This document shows, piece after piece, positions 43,924-51,887 of a stretch of 64,000 nucleotides of DNA. Source of the stretch: an uncultured Anaerolineales bacterium. GTDB taxonomy: Bacteria > Chloroflexota > Anaerolineae > Aggregatilineales > Aggregatilineaceae. The position numbers and the translations under genes were made by a program. The stretch is taken from positions 82,486-146,485 of the forward strand of contig CAKZOB010000073.1 of NCBI GenBank assembly GCA_937135955.1, given 5' to 3'. How positions within the stretch are numbered: position 1 is the first letter of the stretch; the number at the start of each line of letters is the position of its first letter. The notes under the pieces were generated by a model. That model made no database searches and was not told the DNA's origin. It was given only the letters and a program-made list of their open reading frames with translations.

Positions 43924-45723
43924 CTACGCCAGGGTCAGCGCTTTGCTGTCCACAATGCGGCGGGCCAGCTCGATGAAGTTGGGCAGCGGCATCGCGCCCA
44001 GGTCTTCGCCGCTGCGCAGCCGCACGCTGACCGTGCCGCCGGCCACGTCGCGGTCGCCGGCAATCAGCATCCAGGGCACTTTCTGCAGGGTAGCGGTGCG
44101 AATCTTGGCGCTCATGCGGTCGCCGGAGTCGTCTACCTGCACGCGCAGACCCTGTCCCCGCAACTGCGCGGCGACCTGCCGCATGTAGTCCAGGTGACGG
44201 TCGGCGACGGGGATGAGCACGGCCTGCACCGGCGACAGCCAGGCCGGGAATGCCCCCGCGTAGTGTTCGATCAGCACGGCGACGAAGCGCTCCATGCTGC
44301 CATAGAGCGCGCGGTGAATCATGATCGGCTGATGGCGCTCGTTGTCCTCGCCCACATATTCCAGCTCGAAGCGCGCGGGCAGGTTGTAGTCCACCTGCAC
44401 CGTGCTGACCTGCCATTCGCGCTTGAGCGCGTCGCGGATGGTGAAGTCCAGTTTGGGGCCGTAGAAAGCCGCCTCGCCTTCCTCCACCGTGAAGTCCAGC
44501 CCACGCTTGGTCGCTGCCGCGATGATCGCCTGCGTCGCCTGCTCCCACACGGCGTCGTTGCCCACGTACTTGTCGCTTTGGGGGTCACGAACGCCGACGC
44601 GGGCGCGATAGTCCGTCAGACCCAGGCTCTGGTAGATGAACTCGATCAGGTCAACAACGCCCAGGAACTCGTCTTCAAGCTGTTCGGGCGTGCAGAAGAT
44701 GTGCGCGTCGTCCTGGGTGAAGCCGCGCACGCGCGTCAGGCCGTGCAACTCGCCCGACTTCTCGTAGCGGTAGACTGTGCCGAACTCGGCCATGCGCACC
44801 GGCAGATCGCGGTACGAGTGCAGATCGTCCTTGTAGATGTGAATATGGTGCGGGCAGTTCATCGGCTTGAGCATGAAGTAGTCGCCCTCGACCTCGAAGG
44901 GCGAGTACTGACTATCCTTGTAGTAGGGATAGTGGCCCGACCGTTCGTAAAGCGCCACACGGGCGATGTGCGGCGTGATCACCGGCTGATAGCCGCGTTC
45001 GATCTGCACTTCGCGCAAGAAGCGTTCCAGCAGGTCGCGCAGGATGGCCCCGTTGGGCTTCCACAGAGGCAGGCCCTTGCCCACTTCGGTACTGAAGGTG
45101 AACAGCCCCAGGTCCTGGCCCAGCTTGCGGTGATCGCGCTTCTTGGCCTCTTCCAGTAACGCCAGATACTGCTGCAACTGTTCGGGCGTCTCCCAGGCCG
45201 TGCCGTAGATGCGCGTGAGCATCTGCCGTTTTTCGTCGCCACGCCAGTAGGCACCGGCAGGCGCTTTGAAAGTGATGCTGATCGCGTCCGGGTTGATCTC
45301 GCGCGTGTTGCTCACGTGCGGGCCGCGGCACAGGTCTTCGAAGGTGTCCTGGCGATAGGTGCTGATCACCACCGCTTCGTCGGTCTTCTCGCCATATTCG
45401 TCCACGCCGCCTTTTTCTAGCCCATCAATCAGTTCGAGCTTATAGGGCTGGTCGTGGAAGAGCGCACGCGCCTCGTCTGCCGTCACCTCGCGCCGGACGA
45501 AATCGTGCCCCTCGCGGATGATCTCGCGCATCCGCGCTTCGATGGCCGCCAAGTCTTCTTCCGTGAGCGGGCGGGGCAGGTCGAAGTCGTAGTAGAAGCC
45601 GTCTTCGATGGGCGGCCCGATGGCGATCTTGGCCTGCGGGAAGCGTTCCAGCACCGCCTGCGCCATGACGTGCGCGGCGGAGTGACGGATACGGTAAAGA
45701 TGACTGTCCTGGTAGCGGTTCAT
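43924..45723 (-). CDS. thrS: Threonine--tRNA ligase lacking the N-terminal TGS domain
   Basis: The 599-aa class II enzyme charges tRNA-Thr. It begins NRYQDSHLYRIRHSAAHVMAQAV, the start of the second N-terminal (editing) domain with its HxxxH motif, so the usual 60-residue TGS domain is missing. It continues with IEDGFYYDFDLP, the catalytic core (FMLKPMNCPHHIHIYK, with zinc-ligand Cys) and the anticodon-binding domain at the end. The ribosome site GGAG is 14 nt from the ATG, longer than ideal, and no better start exists upstream. Expression should be under the T-box at 46357-46650 through the 132-aa gene. Confidence 0.95.
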   Translation of the reverse strand: MNRYQDSHLYRIRHSAAHVMAQAVLERFPQAKIAIGPPIEDGFYYDFDLPRPLTEEDLAAIEARMREIIREGHDFVRREVTADEARALFHDQPYKLELIDGLEKGGVDEYGEKTDEAVVISTYRQDTFEDLCRGPHVSNTREINPDAISITFKAPAGAYWRGDEKRQMLTRIYGTAWETPEQLQQYLALLEEAKKRDHRKLGQDLGLFTFSTEVGKGLPLWKPNGAILRDLLERFLREVQIERGYQPVITPHIARVALYERSGHYPYYKDSQYSPFEVEGDYFMLKPMNCPHHIHIYKDDLHSYRDLPVRMAEFGTVYRYEKSGELHGLTRVRGFTQDDAHIFCTPEQLEDEFLGVVDLIEFIYQSLGLTDYRARVGVRDPQSDKYVGNDAVWEQATQAIIAAATKRGLDFTVEEGEAAFYGPKLDFTIRDALKREWQVSTVQVDYNLPARFELEYVGEDNERHQPIMIHRALYGSMERFVAVLIEHYAGAFPAWLSPVQAVLIPVADRHLDYMRQVAAQLRGQGLRVQVDDSGDRMSAKIRTATLQKVPWMLIAGDRDVAGGTVSVRLRSGEDLGAMPLPNFIELARRIVDSKALTLA

Positions 45724-45788
45724 AGGACTGCGAGTCTCTCCTTCAATGCATGACGGTTGACGGGAACAGGCCAGGATCGCCCCTGTGA

Positions 45789-45812
45789 GCCGTCGGTCAA
45801 CCTTCCGACGGC
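45789..45812 (-). other. Hairpin in the gap ahead of thrS
   Basis: GCCGTCGG pairs perfectly with CCGACGGC around an 8-nt loop, in the 170-nt gap between the 132-aa gene and thrS. There is no U-run, so it is not a standard terminator. It may protect the mRNA 5' of thrS or be a processing site. Confidence 0.45.
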
Positions 45813-45893
45813 GCGATCACTGCCGGTTGTATCCACGTAAAGGCGCAGGGAAACCGGTCACCGGTGAACGGGCCGGTATGACACAGCGACGCC

Positions 45894-46292
45894 CTAGTCG
45901 GCGGTGTGGCCGTTATCGCTCACCAGACTGGCCAGCAAGTCTTGGGGGCGGCTGAGCAGTCCGCTTTCGCCAACGAATTCGCTAAAGACATTCTCGAAAA
46001 TGCCTAGCGCCATCAGGTTGTCTACCACGTCCTCGATGATGTCGGGCGTGAGCTTTTCGACGATCACATGCGGTGTCTCCAGCGCCAGGAACTGCGTGGC
46101 CGCCAGCGCACCGTTGTACTGGCGGGCTACATCCAGGCTGAGCTTCATCTCCTCCTGGAGGTGTTCAAGCGTGACAAAGTGCGCCTGCCACAGCTTGTTG
46201 TCCTCCATTTCTACCAAGACATCGGCACTATCGCGCAACGGGTCGAAGCCGATCTTAGGTTCGGTCTCAATCCACACACGTTTGACGAACAC
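45894..46292 (-). CDS. Unknown 132-aa protein between T-box and thrS
   Basis: The protein begins MFVKRVWIETEPKIGF and is acidic, with probable helices (LEHLQEEMKLSLDVARQY, TPDIIEDVVDNLMALGIFEN). No membrane segment or known motif is seen, and I do not recognise a family. The start is GTG 46292. Since it is the first gene after the T-box terminator region, its expression should rise when uncharged tRNA-Thr accumulates, together with thrS. A role connected to threonine charging or starvation is inferred from position only. Confidence 0.65.
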   Translation of the reverse strand: MFVKRVWIETEPKIGFDPLRDSADVLVEMEDNKLWQAHFVTLEHLQEEMKLSLDVARQYNGALAATQFLALETPHVIVEKLTPDIIEDVVDNLMALGIFENVFSEFVGESGLLSRPQDLLASLVSDNGHTAD

Positions 46293-46356
46293 GGCAGTTA
46301 CCCTTCATCCTCTACAGTCACGGTGTCATATCACCATACTACACCAAATACACCCC

Positions 46357-46395
46357 AAAAATGAAGACCCCCGCCCAAACTTACCTGGGGCGAGG
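46357..46395 (-). terminator. T-box leader terminator hairpin
   Basis: On the minus strand CCTCGCCC (plus 46388-46395) pairs with GGGCGGGG (plus 46369-46376) around an 11-nt loop, and a T-rich run including five T (plus-strand A at 46357-46361) follows. It lies directly downstream of the T-box sequence, the standard position for the competing terminator. Confidence 0.75.
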
Positions 46396-46650
46396 ATCGT
46401 ATACGACCACGCGGTTCCACCCAATTTCGGCGCTTCTGCCGCAGCGGTGAAGCGCCCTCATTGTGGCCGCTAACGGGGCCATCCGGCGCGGCTTACTGGG
46501 CGTCTCACAGCCGTTCGGCGGCGCACTCGCGGGGGGTTTTCCCAGGCTGCCAGATGAGCAAGCTCACAGTCCAGGACTCGCTCTCCCTGAATCCGGTGCA
46601 AAGCCGGTACTCGTCCCGCTCAACGTGTTGCGGTGTATGTTGCTAGTTCT
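46396..46650 (-). promoter_or_regulatory. T-box riboswitch leader (threonine)
   Basis: The minus-strand leader carries the conserved antiterminator T-box GGGTGGAACCGCG (46410-46422), a GACGAGTA stem I motif (46608-46615) and an AGCGAG apical bulge, followed by CTGTGAGC. A specifier codon ACC (Thr) at 46535-46537 in the GGGAAAACCCC segment is my best candidate. The downstream terminator at 46357-46395 completes the switch. Uncharged tRNA-Thr would favour read-through into the 132-aa gene and thrS. The identity of the leader is clear; the specifier is less certain. Confidence 0.85.
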
Positions 46651-46651
46651 C

Positions 46652-46680
46652 AGCATAATCGAGCCGTGCGGCGCTGTCAA
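46652..46680 (-). promoter_or_regulatory. Sigma-70-type promoter of the T-box leader
   Basis: On the minus strand TTGACA (46675-46680) is separated by exactly 17 nt from TATGCT (46652-46657). This is a near-consensus promoter, one of very few in this GC-rich window, and sits just ahead of the T-box leader. Confidence 0.85.
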
Positions 46681-47009
46681 GGGTTTTGGAGCACGAATCT
46701 GCTGGCTCAAGGCCATTGTCAGCGGGCCAGCCCAACACACGCTGACACAGCCGCTCATCCTTGAACCTGAACCAGCATTCGCGCCCTTGCGGGTAACGCG
46801 CCACAAGGGGCAACAAACCGCTGCAAAGCGGCTTTGCCCCGCCCGAAGGCCCTCATCCCCCGGCCCCTTCTCCCGCGCTGCGGGCGAAGGGGAGCGCTCG
46901 TGCGACAGACAGGTGAGGAGCAGCCGCGCCCCCATCTTTTTGGCTCATTTGACGGCGCGCGCACCGGTCTGTACACTTTGCGGCGTCAGAGTCTGCGGGG
47001 AGGTTGACC
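46681..47009. other. Intergenic gap with partial family A repeat
   Basis: The 329-bp gap between the T-box promoter and the glycosyltransferase has a half-copy of the family A repeat (CATCCCCCGGCCCCTTC to GCGGGCGAAGGGGAG, 46851-46895). I see no gene or promoter consensus in it. GGGGAGG at 46997-47003 is the glycosyltransferase ribosome site. Confidence 0.5.
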
Positions 47010-48323
47010 ATGCGCAAGCGGCATATCCTGATGCTCACGCCTTATTTGCCGTACCCGCCCAACAGCGGTGGTCGCAGCCGCACCTATAACCTGATCCGCC
47101 ATCTGCGCGAGGACTACGACGTCTCCCTGGTGTGCTTCGGTCGTCCGGAGGAGAAAGCGTTCGACCTGACGCCGTTGCGCGACCTGTGCGATCTGACAGT
47201 GGTAGACCGCGCCCCCAGCCCCGGCACGCTCAAGGCAGCCTGGCTCAGCCTCACCTCGCCCAGGCCGATCACCATGCGCCTTTATCACACGCCAGAAATG
47301 GCCCGCACCGTGGCGCGGATGCTGGCCGAGGGCGAGGTAGACCTGGTGCACGTCGAGTCTTTCTATATGCTGCCCAATCTGCCCCGGCAGATCGCGCAAC
47401 CGGTGTTGCTCTCCGAACCGGCCATCGAATACGTTGCCTGGGGACGCCATGCGCGGGTGGCGCAGCCCTGGTACACACGCCCTGGGGTGTGGCTGGAAGC
47501 ATTGAAAATGCGCATCTGGGAGCCGCGCACCTGGGCTGATGCCACTGTCGTGGGGGTGATGTCGGCGGTGGACGCGGCGGCAGTGCGGGCGGCAACGCCC
47601 GGCGTGCGTACCGTATTGACGCCCAACGGCGTAGATGTGGACTACTTCCAGCCCGACGAATCCGTGCCGCGCGACGGGCGCACAGCGGTCTTCATGGGCG
47701 ACTACAAATATTTCCCCAACACCGACGCCGTGCTCTACTTCGTCCACGAGATTCTGCCGCTGGTGCTGCGCCAGCGACCGGACTTCCGGCTGGTTTTGCT
47801 GGGCAAGGACGCCCCGCGCGAGATTCTGGCTCTGCACGACGATCCGGCCATGCCGGTGACGGTAGCGGGCCTGGTGCCAGACACGCGCCCCTATCTGCAG
47901 GGCAGTGCTATGTTCGTCTGCCCGTTGCGCAGCGGCAGCGGCACGCGCTTCAAGTTGCTGGAAGCGCTGGCCTGCGGATGCCCCGTGGTGAGCACGACAG
48001 TCGGGGCGGAAGGACTGGATGCAGTAGATGGCGTGCACATGCTACTGCGCGACACGCCGCAGGAGTTCGCCGACGCCATTGTCACCCTGCTGCAGCAGCC
48101 AGCGCTGGGGGCAACCATCGGGCGCGAGGGGCGCGCCTGGGTGATTCAGCAACACGCCTGGGCGCGCAGCGCAGCTTTGCTGCGCGATGCCTACGACAAG
48201 CTCATCGGTCACGAAGACCCCACTCCCGTGCTCACAGCACGGCAGCGCGAGCAGCTCGCCGCGCGCGTACGCGATGCGCTGGATGCCAACTCATCGGGCA
48301 AGCCCGATCAGCCTTCTGCCTGA
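47010..48323 (+). CDS. GT4-type glycosyltransferase (GT-B fold)
   Basis: The 437-aa protein begins RHILMLTPYLPYPPNSGGRS, the N-terminal acceptor-binding strand of GT-B enzymes, and has LTPNGVDVDYF near 208-218, FMGDYKYFPNTDAVLYF, VVLG-type strands and the donor-binding PLRSGSGTRFKLLEALACGC with the EALACG Glu motif. It is predicted to add a sugar to a surface polysaccharide. ATG 47010 has GGGGAGG 6 nt upstream. It converges with the small membrane protein and overlaps it by 16 bp. Confidence 0.88.
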   Translation: MRKRHILMLTPYLPYPPNSGGRSRTYNLIRHLREDYDVSLVCFGRPEEKAFDLTPLRDLCDLTVVDRAPSPGTLKAAWLSLTSPRPITMRLYHTPEMARTVARMLAEGEVDLVHVESFYMLPNLPRQIAQPVLLSEPAIEYVAWGRHARVAQPWYTRPGVWLEALKMRIWEPRTWADATVVGVMSAVDAAAVRAATPGVRTVLTPNGVDVDYFQPDESVPRDGRTAVFMGDYKYFPNTDAVLYFVHEILPLVLRQRPDFRLVLLGKDAPREILALHDDPAMPVTVAGLVPDTRPYLQGSAMFVCPLRSGSGTRFKLLEALACGCPVVSTTVGAEGLDAVDGVHMLLRDTPQEFADAIVTLLQQPALGATIGREGRAWVIQQHAWARSAALLRDAYDKLIGHEDPTPVLTARQREQLAARVRDALDANSSGKPDQPSA

Positions 48324-48880
48324 GCCTTCCGGTGCCGCATACCGCGCACGATGGCCCGTCGCAGCGCTTCGTAGTCGGCGTGACTGTGCGTGGAAATGCC
48401 GAAGGCGCGCGTCCGCCAGCCCAGGCCAGCCATCCAGCCAACCGCCAGAAAAACCGGTGGCAACCCTCGTTCAACGATGACGAGCTGCCCGAAGTGTTCG
48501 CGGTCGCGGGGGCGCGGTTGCCCGCGCCGGATGAGGGTATGGTCGGCCAGGCGGCCCAGGCCATCCCAGGGCAACCATATGCCCGCCCCCAGCATAGGGC
48601 GCAGCCATAGCCCATTTTCGTAGACGGTCACCTGCGGGTGCATGACCGCCAGTTGCACCAGCGGCACCAACAGCGCCACCAGAAAGGGGACGCAGAGCAC
48701 CAGCAGCGGCAGGCCGTAGCCCACGCCCAACGCCAGCAACCCGGCGATCCCCAGCAGCGCCCCGCCGATGCCCATCGCCAGCGCGACGGCGGTCAGGCGG
48801 CGCAACGCCGGGCGCGGGTGTGGATGATCCGAGATCATCGGCCCGCGCACTGTCTCAGAAGGAAGAGTCTGCCCGCGCAT
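48308..48880 (-). CDS. Small membrane protein of unknown function
   Basis: The 190-aa protein has an N-terminal cytoplasmic stretch, two closely spaced hydrophobic segments (LGIAGLLALGVGYGLPLLV and FLVALLVPLVQLAVM; about 42-78), then a soluble C-terminal part with VTVYENGLWLRPM and LPWDGLGRLADHTLI, which resembles a PH-like or bPH domain. Family not certain. AGGAGA precedes the ATG at 48880. It overlaps the convergent glycosyltransferase by 16 bp. Confidence 0.65.
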   Translation of the reverse strand: MRGQTLPSETVRGPMISDHPHPRPALRRLTAVALAMGIGGALLGIAGLLALGVGYGLPLLVLCVPFLVALLVPLVQLAVMHPQVTVYENGLWLRPMLGAGIWLPWDGLGRLADHTLIRRGQPRPRDREHFGQLVIVERGLPPVFLAVGWMAGLGWRTRAFGISTHSHADYEALRRAIVRGMRHRKAQAEG

Positions 48881-49042
48881 GAGTGTTCTCCTGATGCGCC
48901 AGGGATTATAGCCGCAAAAGAGGGGCTTCCGCAGTCGCCATGACTCCGGAAGCTGAGCGACTTTTCTCCGTTGCCTGAGGGCGCGTTTTGTGGTTAGATT
49001 GCGCCTGTTTGCGCGGCAAGAAAACTCCCTGGCGAACTATCC

Positions 49043-50596
49043 ATGAACTATACCTGGCTTGACTGGCTGCTTTCCCTGGCCCCCATGCTGGTGGTGCTGG
49101 GGTTAATGATCGTGCGTGGCTGGAACACAGCGCGCGCGGGCCTGGCTGGCTGGCTGCTGACCGTGCTGTTGGCGGCCTGGCGCTTCGAGAGCGACGGGGC
49201 GGTACTCGGCTACGCGCAGCTCAAGGCGCTGCTGCTGACGGTAGATGTCTCGATCATCGTGTGGGCGGCGTTACTGCTCTATTACGTCGTGGATCGGGCG
49301 GGTGCCTTGCAGGTGATCGCCCTGGCGCTGGCACGGCTCACTGCCGACCGCCTGACGCAGGTCCTGCTGCTGGGGTGGGTCTTCGCTTCGTTTTTGCAGG
49401 GGGTGGGCGGTTTCGGCGTGCCGGTGGCCATCGTCGCGCCACTGTTGATCGGCATGGGCGTGCCGCAGGTCGCTGCGGCGGTGATCCCGGCCATCGGGCA
49501 CGGCTGGGCGGTCTCCTTTGGGTCGCTGGCGGCGTCGTTTGTCATGCTGGTCAACGTGACCGGTCTCTCCGGCGAGCGGCTCGCCCCGGCAGCGGCGACC
49601 ATGCTCGGCCTGCTCAGCTATGCCAGCGGCCTGATGAGCGCGCACACGCTGGAGGGCTGGCGCGGCGTGCGGCGCGCGCTGCCCTATGTGCTGATCACGG
49701 GGACGGTGATGGGCCTGGCGCAATACACGCTGGCCGTCAGCGGGCTATGGACGCTCGGAGCTATCGGCGGCGGGCTGGCCGGATTGGCCGTCTCAGTGAT
49801 CTGGGTATGGCTGCGTTCCGAACACGCCGACCCGCCCGCCGATCCCCCATCGAACCGCCGTCCGCTGCCTTCGATTCCGCTGGCGCTGGCGAGCTACGCC
49901 GTGCTGATCGCCCTGGCGCTGGGACTGCGCGGCATAGCTCCGGTCAAAGAGTACCTGGGGCAATGGGCCGTGGCCGTGGACATCCCCGGCACGACGACCG
50001 GTCGCGGTTGGACGATTGCGCCAGAGGAAGACGCCGGATTTGGCATTCCGGGGCACCCTGGTCTGATCATCGTCTATAGCAGCCTGCTGGCCTACGCCCT
50101 CTACGCGCGGCGCGGCTTCTACCCACGCGGAGCGGCCCGCGACATCCTGCAGCAATCCGGCAGGCGGGCGATCAAGTCGGCAGAGGGCGTGTTTATGATG
50201 GTCGCTATCGCCGCCACCATGGAGCGCGCGGGCATGGTCGAAGTGCTGGCGCGAGGCATGAGCGACGCCGTCCCTGGCGATCTGTACCCCTTCCTGGCCC
50301 CGCTGATCGGCGCGTTGGGCGCGTTCGTCACCGGCAGCAACGTCAACAGCAATGCCATCTTCGGCGTGTTGCAGCGAGACACCGCCACCATGCTGGGCCT
50401 GTCCGTGACCGTCATCCTCGGCGCGCAAACCGCCGCCGCCGCAGTGATCAGCGTGATGTCGCCAGCCAAAGTCACCGTAGGTTGCAGCACTGTCGGCGCG
50501 AGCGAGGGGGAGGTGATGCGCCGTCTGCTCGGTTACGGCGCAGTGACGGTGTTGATCGTCGGCGCGATGGCCTGGTTTGCGCTGAAGCTGGGCTGA
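49043..50596 (+). CDS. L-lactate permease (LctP/LldP) family transporter
   Basis: The 517-aa protein has 12-14 hydrophobic helices and the family segments LLGWVFASFLQGVGGFGVPVAI near 112-133, GHGWAVSFGSLAASF near 150-168, and SNVNSNAIFGVL near 432-443. It would import L-lactate or glycolate with protons. Lactate would also be a product of the deoxyhexose operon at 31-37 kb, though there is no direct linkage. No lactate dehydrogenase gene is next to it. Confidence 0.9.
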   Translation: MNYTWLDWLLSLAPMLVVLGLMIVRGWNTARAGLAGWLLTVLLAAWRFESDGAVLGYAQLKALLLTVDVSIIVWAALLLYYVVDRAGALQVIALALARLTADRLTQVLLLGWVFASFLQGVGGFGVPVAIVAPLLIGMGVPQVAAAVIPAIGHGWAVSFGSLAASFVMLVNVTGLSGERLAPAAATMLGLLSYASGLMSAHTLEGWRGVRRALPYVLITGTVMGLAQYTLAVSGLWTLGAIGGGLAGLAVSVIWVWLRSEHADPPADPPSNRRPLPSIPLALASYAVLIALALGLRGIAPVKEYLGQWAVAVDIPGTTTGRGWTIAPEEDAGFGIPGHPGLIIVYSSLLAYALYARRGFYPRGAARDILQQSGRRAIKSAEGVFMMVAIAATMERAGMVEVLARGMSDAVPGDLYPFLAPLIGALGAFVTGSNVNSNAIFGVLQRDTATMLGLSVTVILGAQTAAAAVISVMSPAKVTVGCSTVGASEGEVMRRLLGYGAVTVLIVGAMAWFALKLG

Positions 50597-50616
50597 GGAA
50601 AAGAGAGCCGGACGTG

Positions 50617-51528
50617 TCAGCGAGCGATCAGATAGACCAGCCCGAAGATGACCAGCCAGAAGACGACAATCGCCCCCCACGAGACGAGAATGGCCCGCCG
50701 CGCCTGCTGCTCGACCGGCTTGAGGATGCCTTCAAGCTGACCGGTCACCAGATAGCGGTAGAGCGCTGCCGCCTCGCGGTCGAGGGTGCGGTAGTGGGCG
50801 GGAAACCAGTGGAAGACCTGCATCCGCGCCATGCGGTAATACACCGCCAGCTCTCCCGAACGCCGCTTGATGGTGATGGTGTGTTCGGCTCGGCGCGGAT
50901 CGAACAGGCGGTAGCGCCGCAACCGCCGCCCGCGCACCTGCTTGTTGGTGGCCCGTTCCAACTCGAAGTTGGCCTGTACTAGGAAGGCGGGCAGGCGCGT
51001 CTGTAATTCTTCTGCCGTCAGGATGATCGGCAGGGTGTAGTTGATGCGCAGGCGGTCTTCGCGCCAGCACCGTTCGGCGGGCAGGCTTAGCGGCAGCAAA
51101 TCCTGCTTGGCGACTGGCGGCGGGTGTTCGATGGTCAGCGGGCGGGTTGGCGCGTGACTGCGTTTGAGTCGCCGCACCAGCTCTTCAAACCCTGGCAGAA
51201 ACTGCCCCTCGAAGTCCACCACCGGATACGCCGCCAGCGCGTCGGGCACGGTGCAGCGGTCGCAGGTTACCACGATCACTCTGGCGTCGCCCTGCAACAC
51301 AGAAGCCCAGTGCGGTTCCCTATCGGGGGTGCTGCTGTGCGGCGACAGCACGATCACAATGTGCGAGGCGTCGGCCAGACCGTCGCTCCCGTCCGGCACA
51401 GGCTCATCCCGGCGCAGCGCTGGATCGGGCACCGGCCAGACGACCATCCCTCGCTGCTCCAACTGCACAGCGAGATGGTGCGCGAATTTGTGATCGGGGG
51501 GTGCGTAGTGCACCAGGATGTGTGGCAT
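50617..51528 (-). CDS. TIR-like domain protein with C-terminal membrane anchor
   Basis: The 303-aa protein starts with a TIR-type domain (about 1-125): HILVHYAPPDHKFAHHLAVQ, GMVVWPVPDP, then HIVIVLSPHSSTPDREPHWA. The Glu that is catalytic in TIR NADases is not evident at its usual place, so enzyme activity is doubtful. A middle region (about 140-270) has no family I can name, and the end carries a single membrane helix (AILVSWGAIVVFWLVIFGLVYLIA). The TIR part should be cytoplasmic. Nothing nearby looks like a defence system. Confidence 0.72.
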   Translation of the reverse strand: MPHILVHYAPPDHKFAHHLAVQLEQRGMVVWPVPDPALRRDEPVPDGSDGLADASHIVIVLSPHSSTPDREPHWASVLQGDARVIVVTCDRCTVPDALAAYPVVDFEGQFLPGFEELVRRLKRSHAPTRPLTIEHPPPVAKQDLLPLSLPAERCWREDRLRINYTLPIILTAEELQTRLPAFLVQANFELERATNKQVRGRRLRRYRLFDPRRAEHTITIKRRSGELAVYYRMARMQVFHWFPAHYRTLDREAAALYRYLVTGQLEGILKPVEQQARRAILVSWGAIVVFWLVIFGLVYLIAR

Positions 51529-51616
51529 GTCTCACCTGACGGAAGAGCCTGTGCGAGCCACGCCTGTATTCTACGCGGTCGTATGCCTTCCGGCAATGCG
51601 GAAAGGCTGAAGAGAG

Positions 51617-51791
51617 CAGAGTAATCGCATCAAAACCAGCCAGCAGAACCATGGGCAGAAATAAGCTCAGGAAAGCGACGTGTGATCTTCTGGTTGACCT
51701 CACCCCCGCTCGGCTTGGAGGCGCGCCAGCGCCGAGCGTAGCGAGGCTGGGGGTGAGGTAAAGCGGCGAGCGGTTTGAGGCAATCCCCCTG
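51617..51791. repeat. MITE-like element, family B
   Basis: The ends are CAGAGTAATCGCATCAAAACC and, inward on the other strand, CAGGGGGATTGCCTCAAACC. The flanks CTGAAGAGAG (51607-51616) and CTGAAGGGTG (51792-51801) match at 8 of 10 positions. The interior palindrome carries CCGCTCGGCTTGGAGGCGCG. It fills the gap before murJ. Confidence 0.85.
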
Positions 51792-51887
51792 CTGAAGGGT
51801 GTCTACATTGGCGTATTGGGCGCGAGTCCGGTAGAGTAGACGCGGCTTGGGCGCGGCCCGTTCGGCTGCGCAACATCAGGACTCGCC

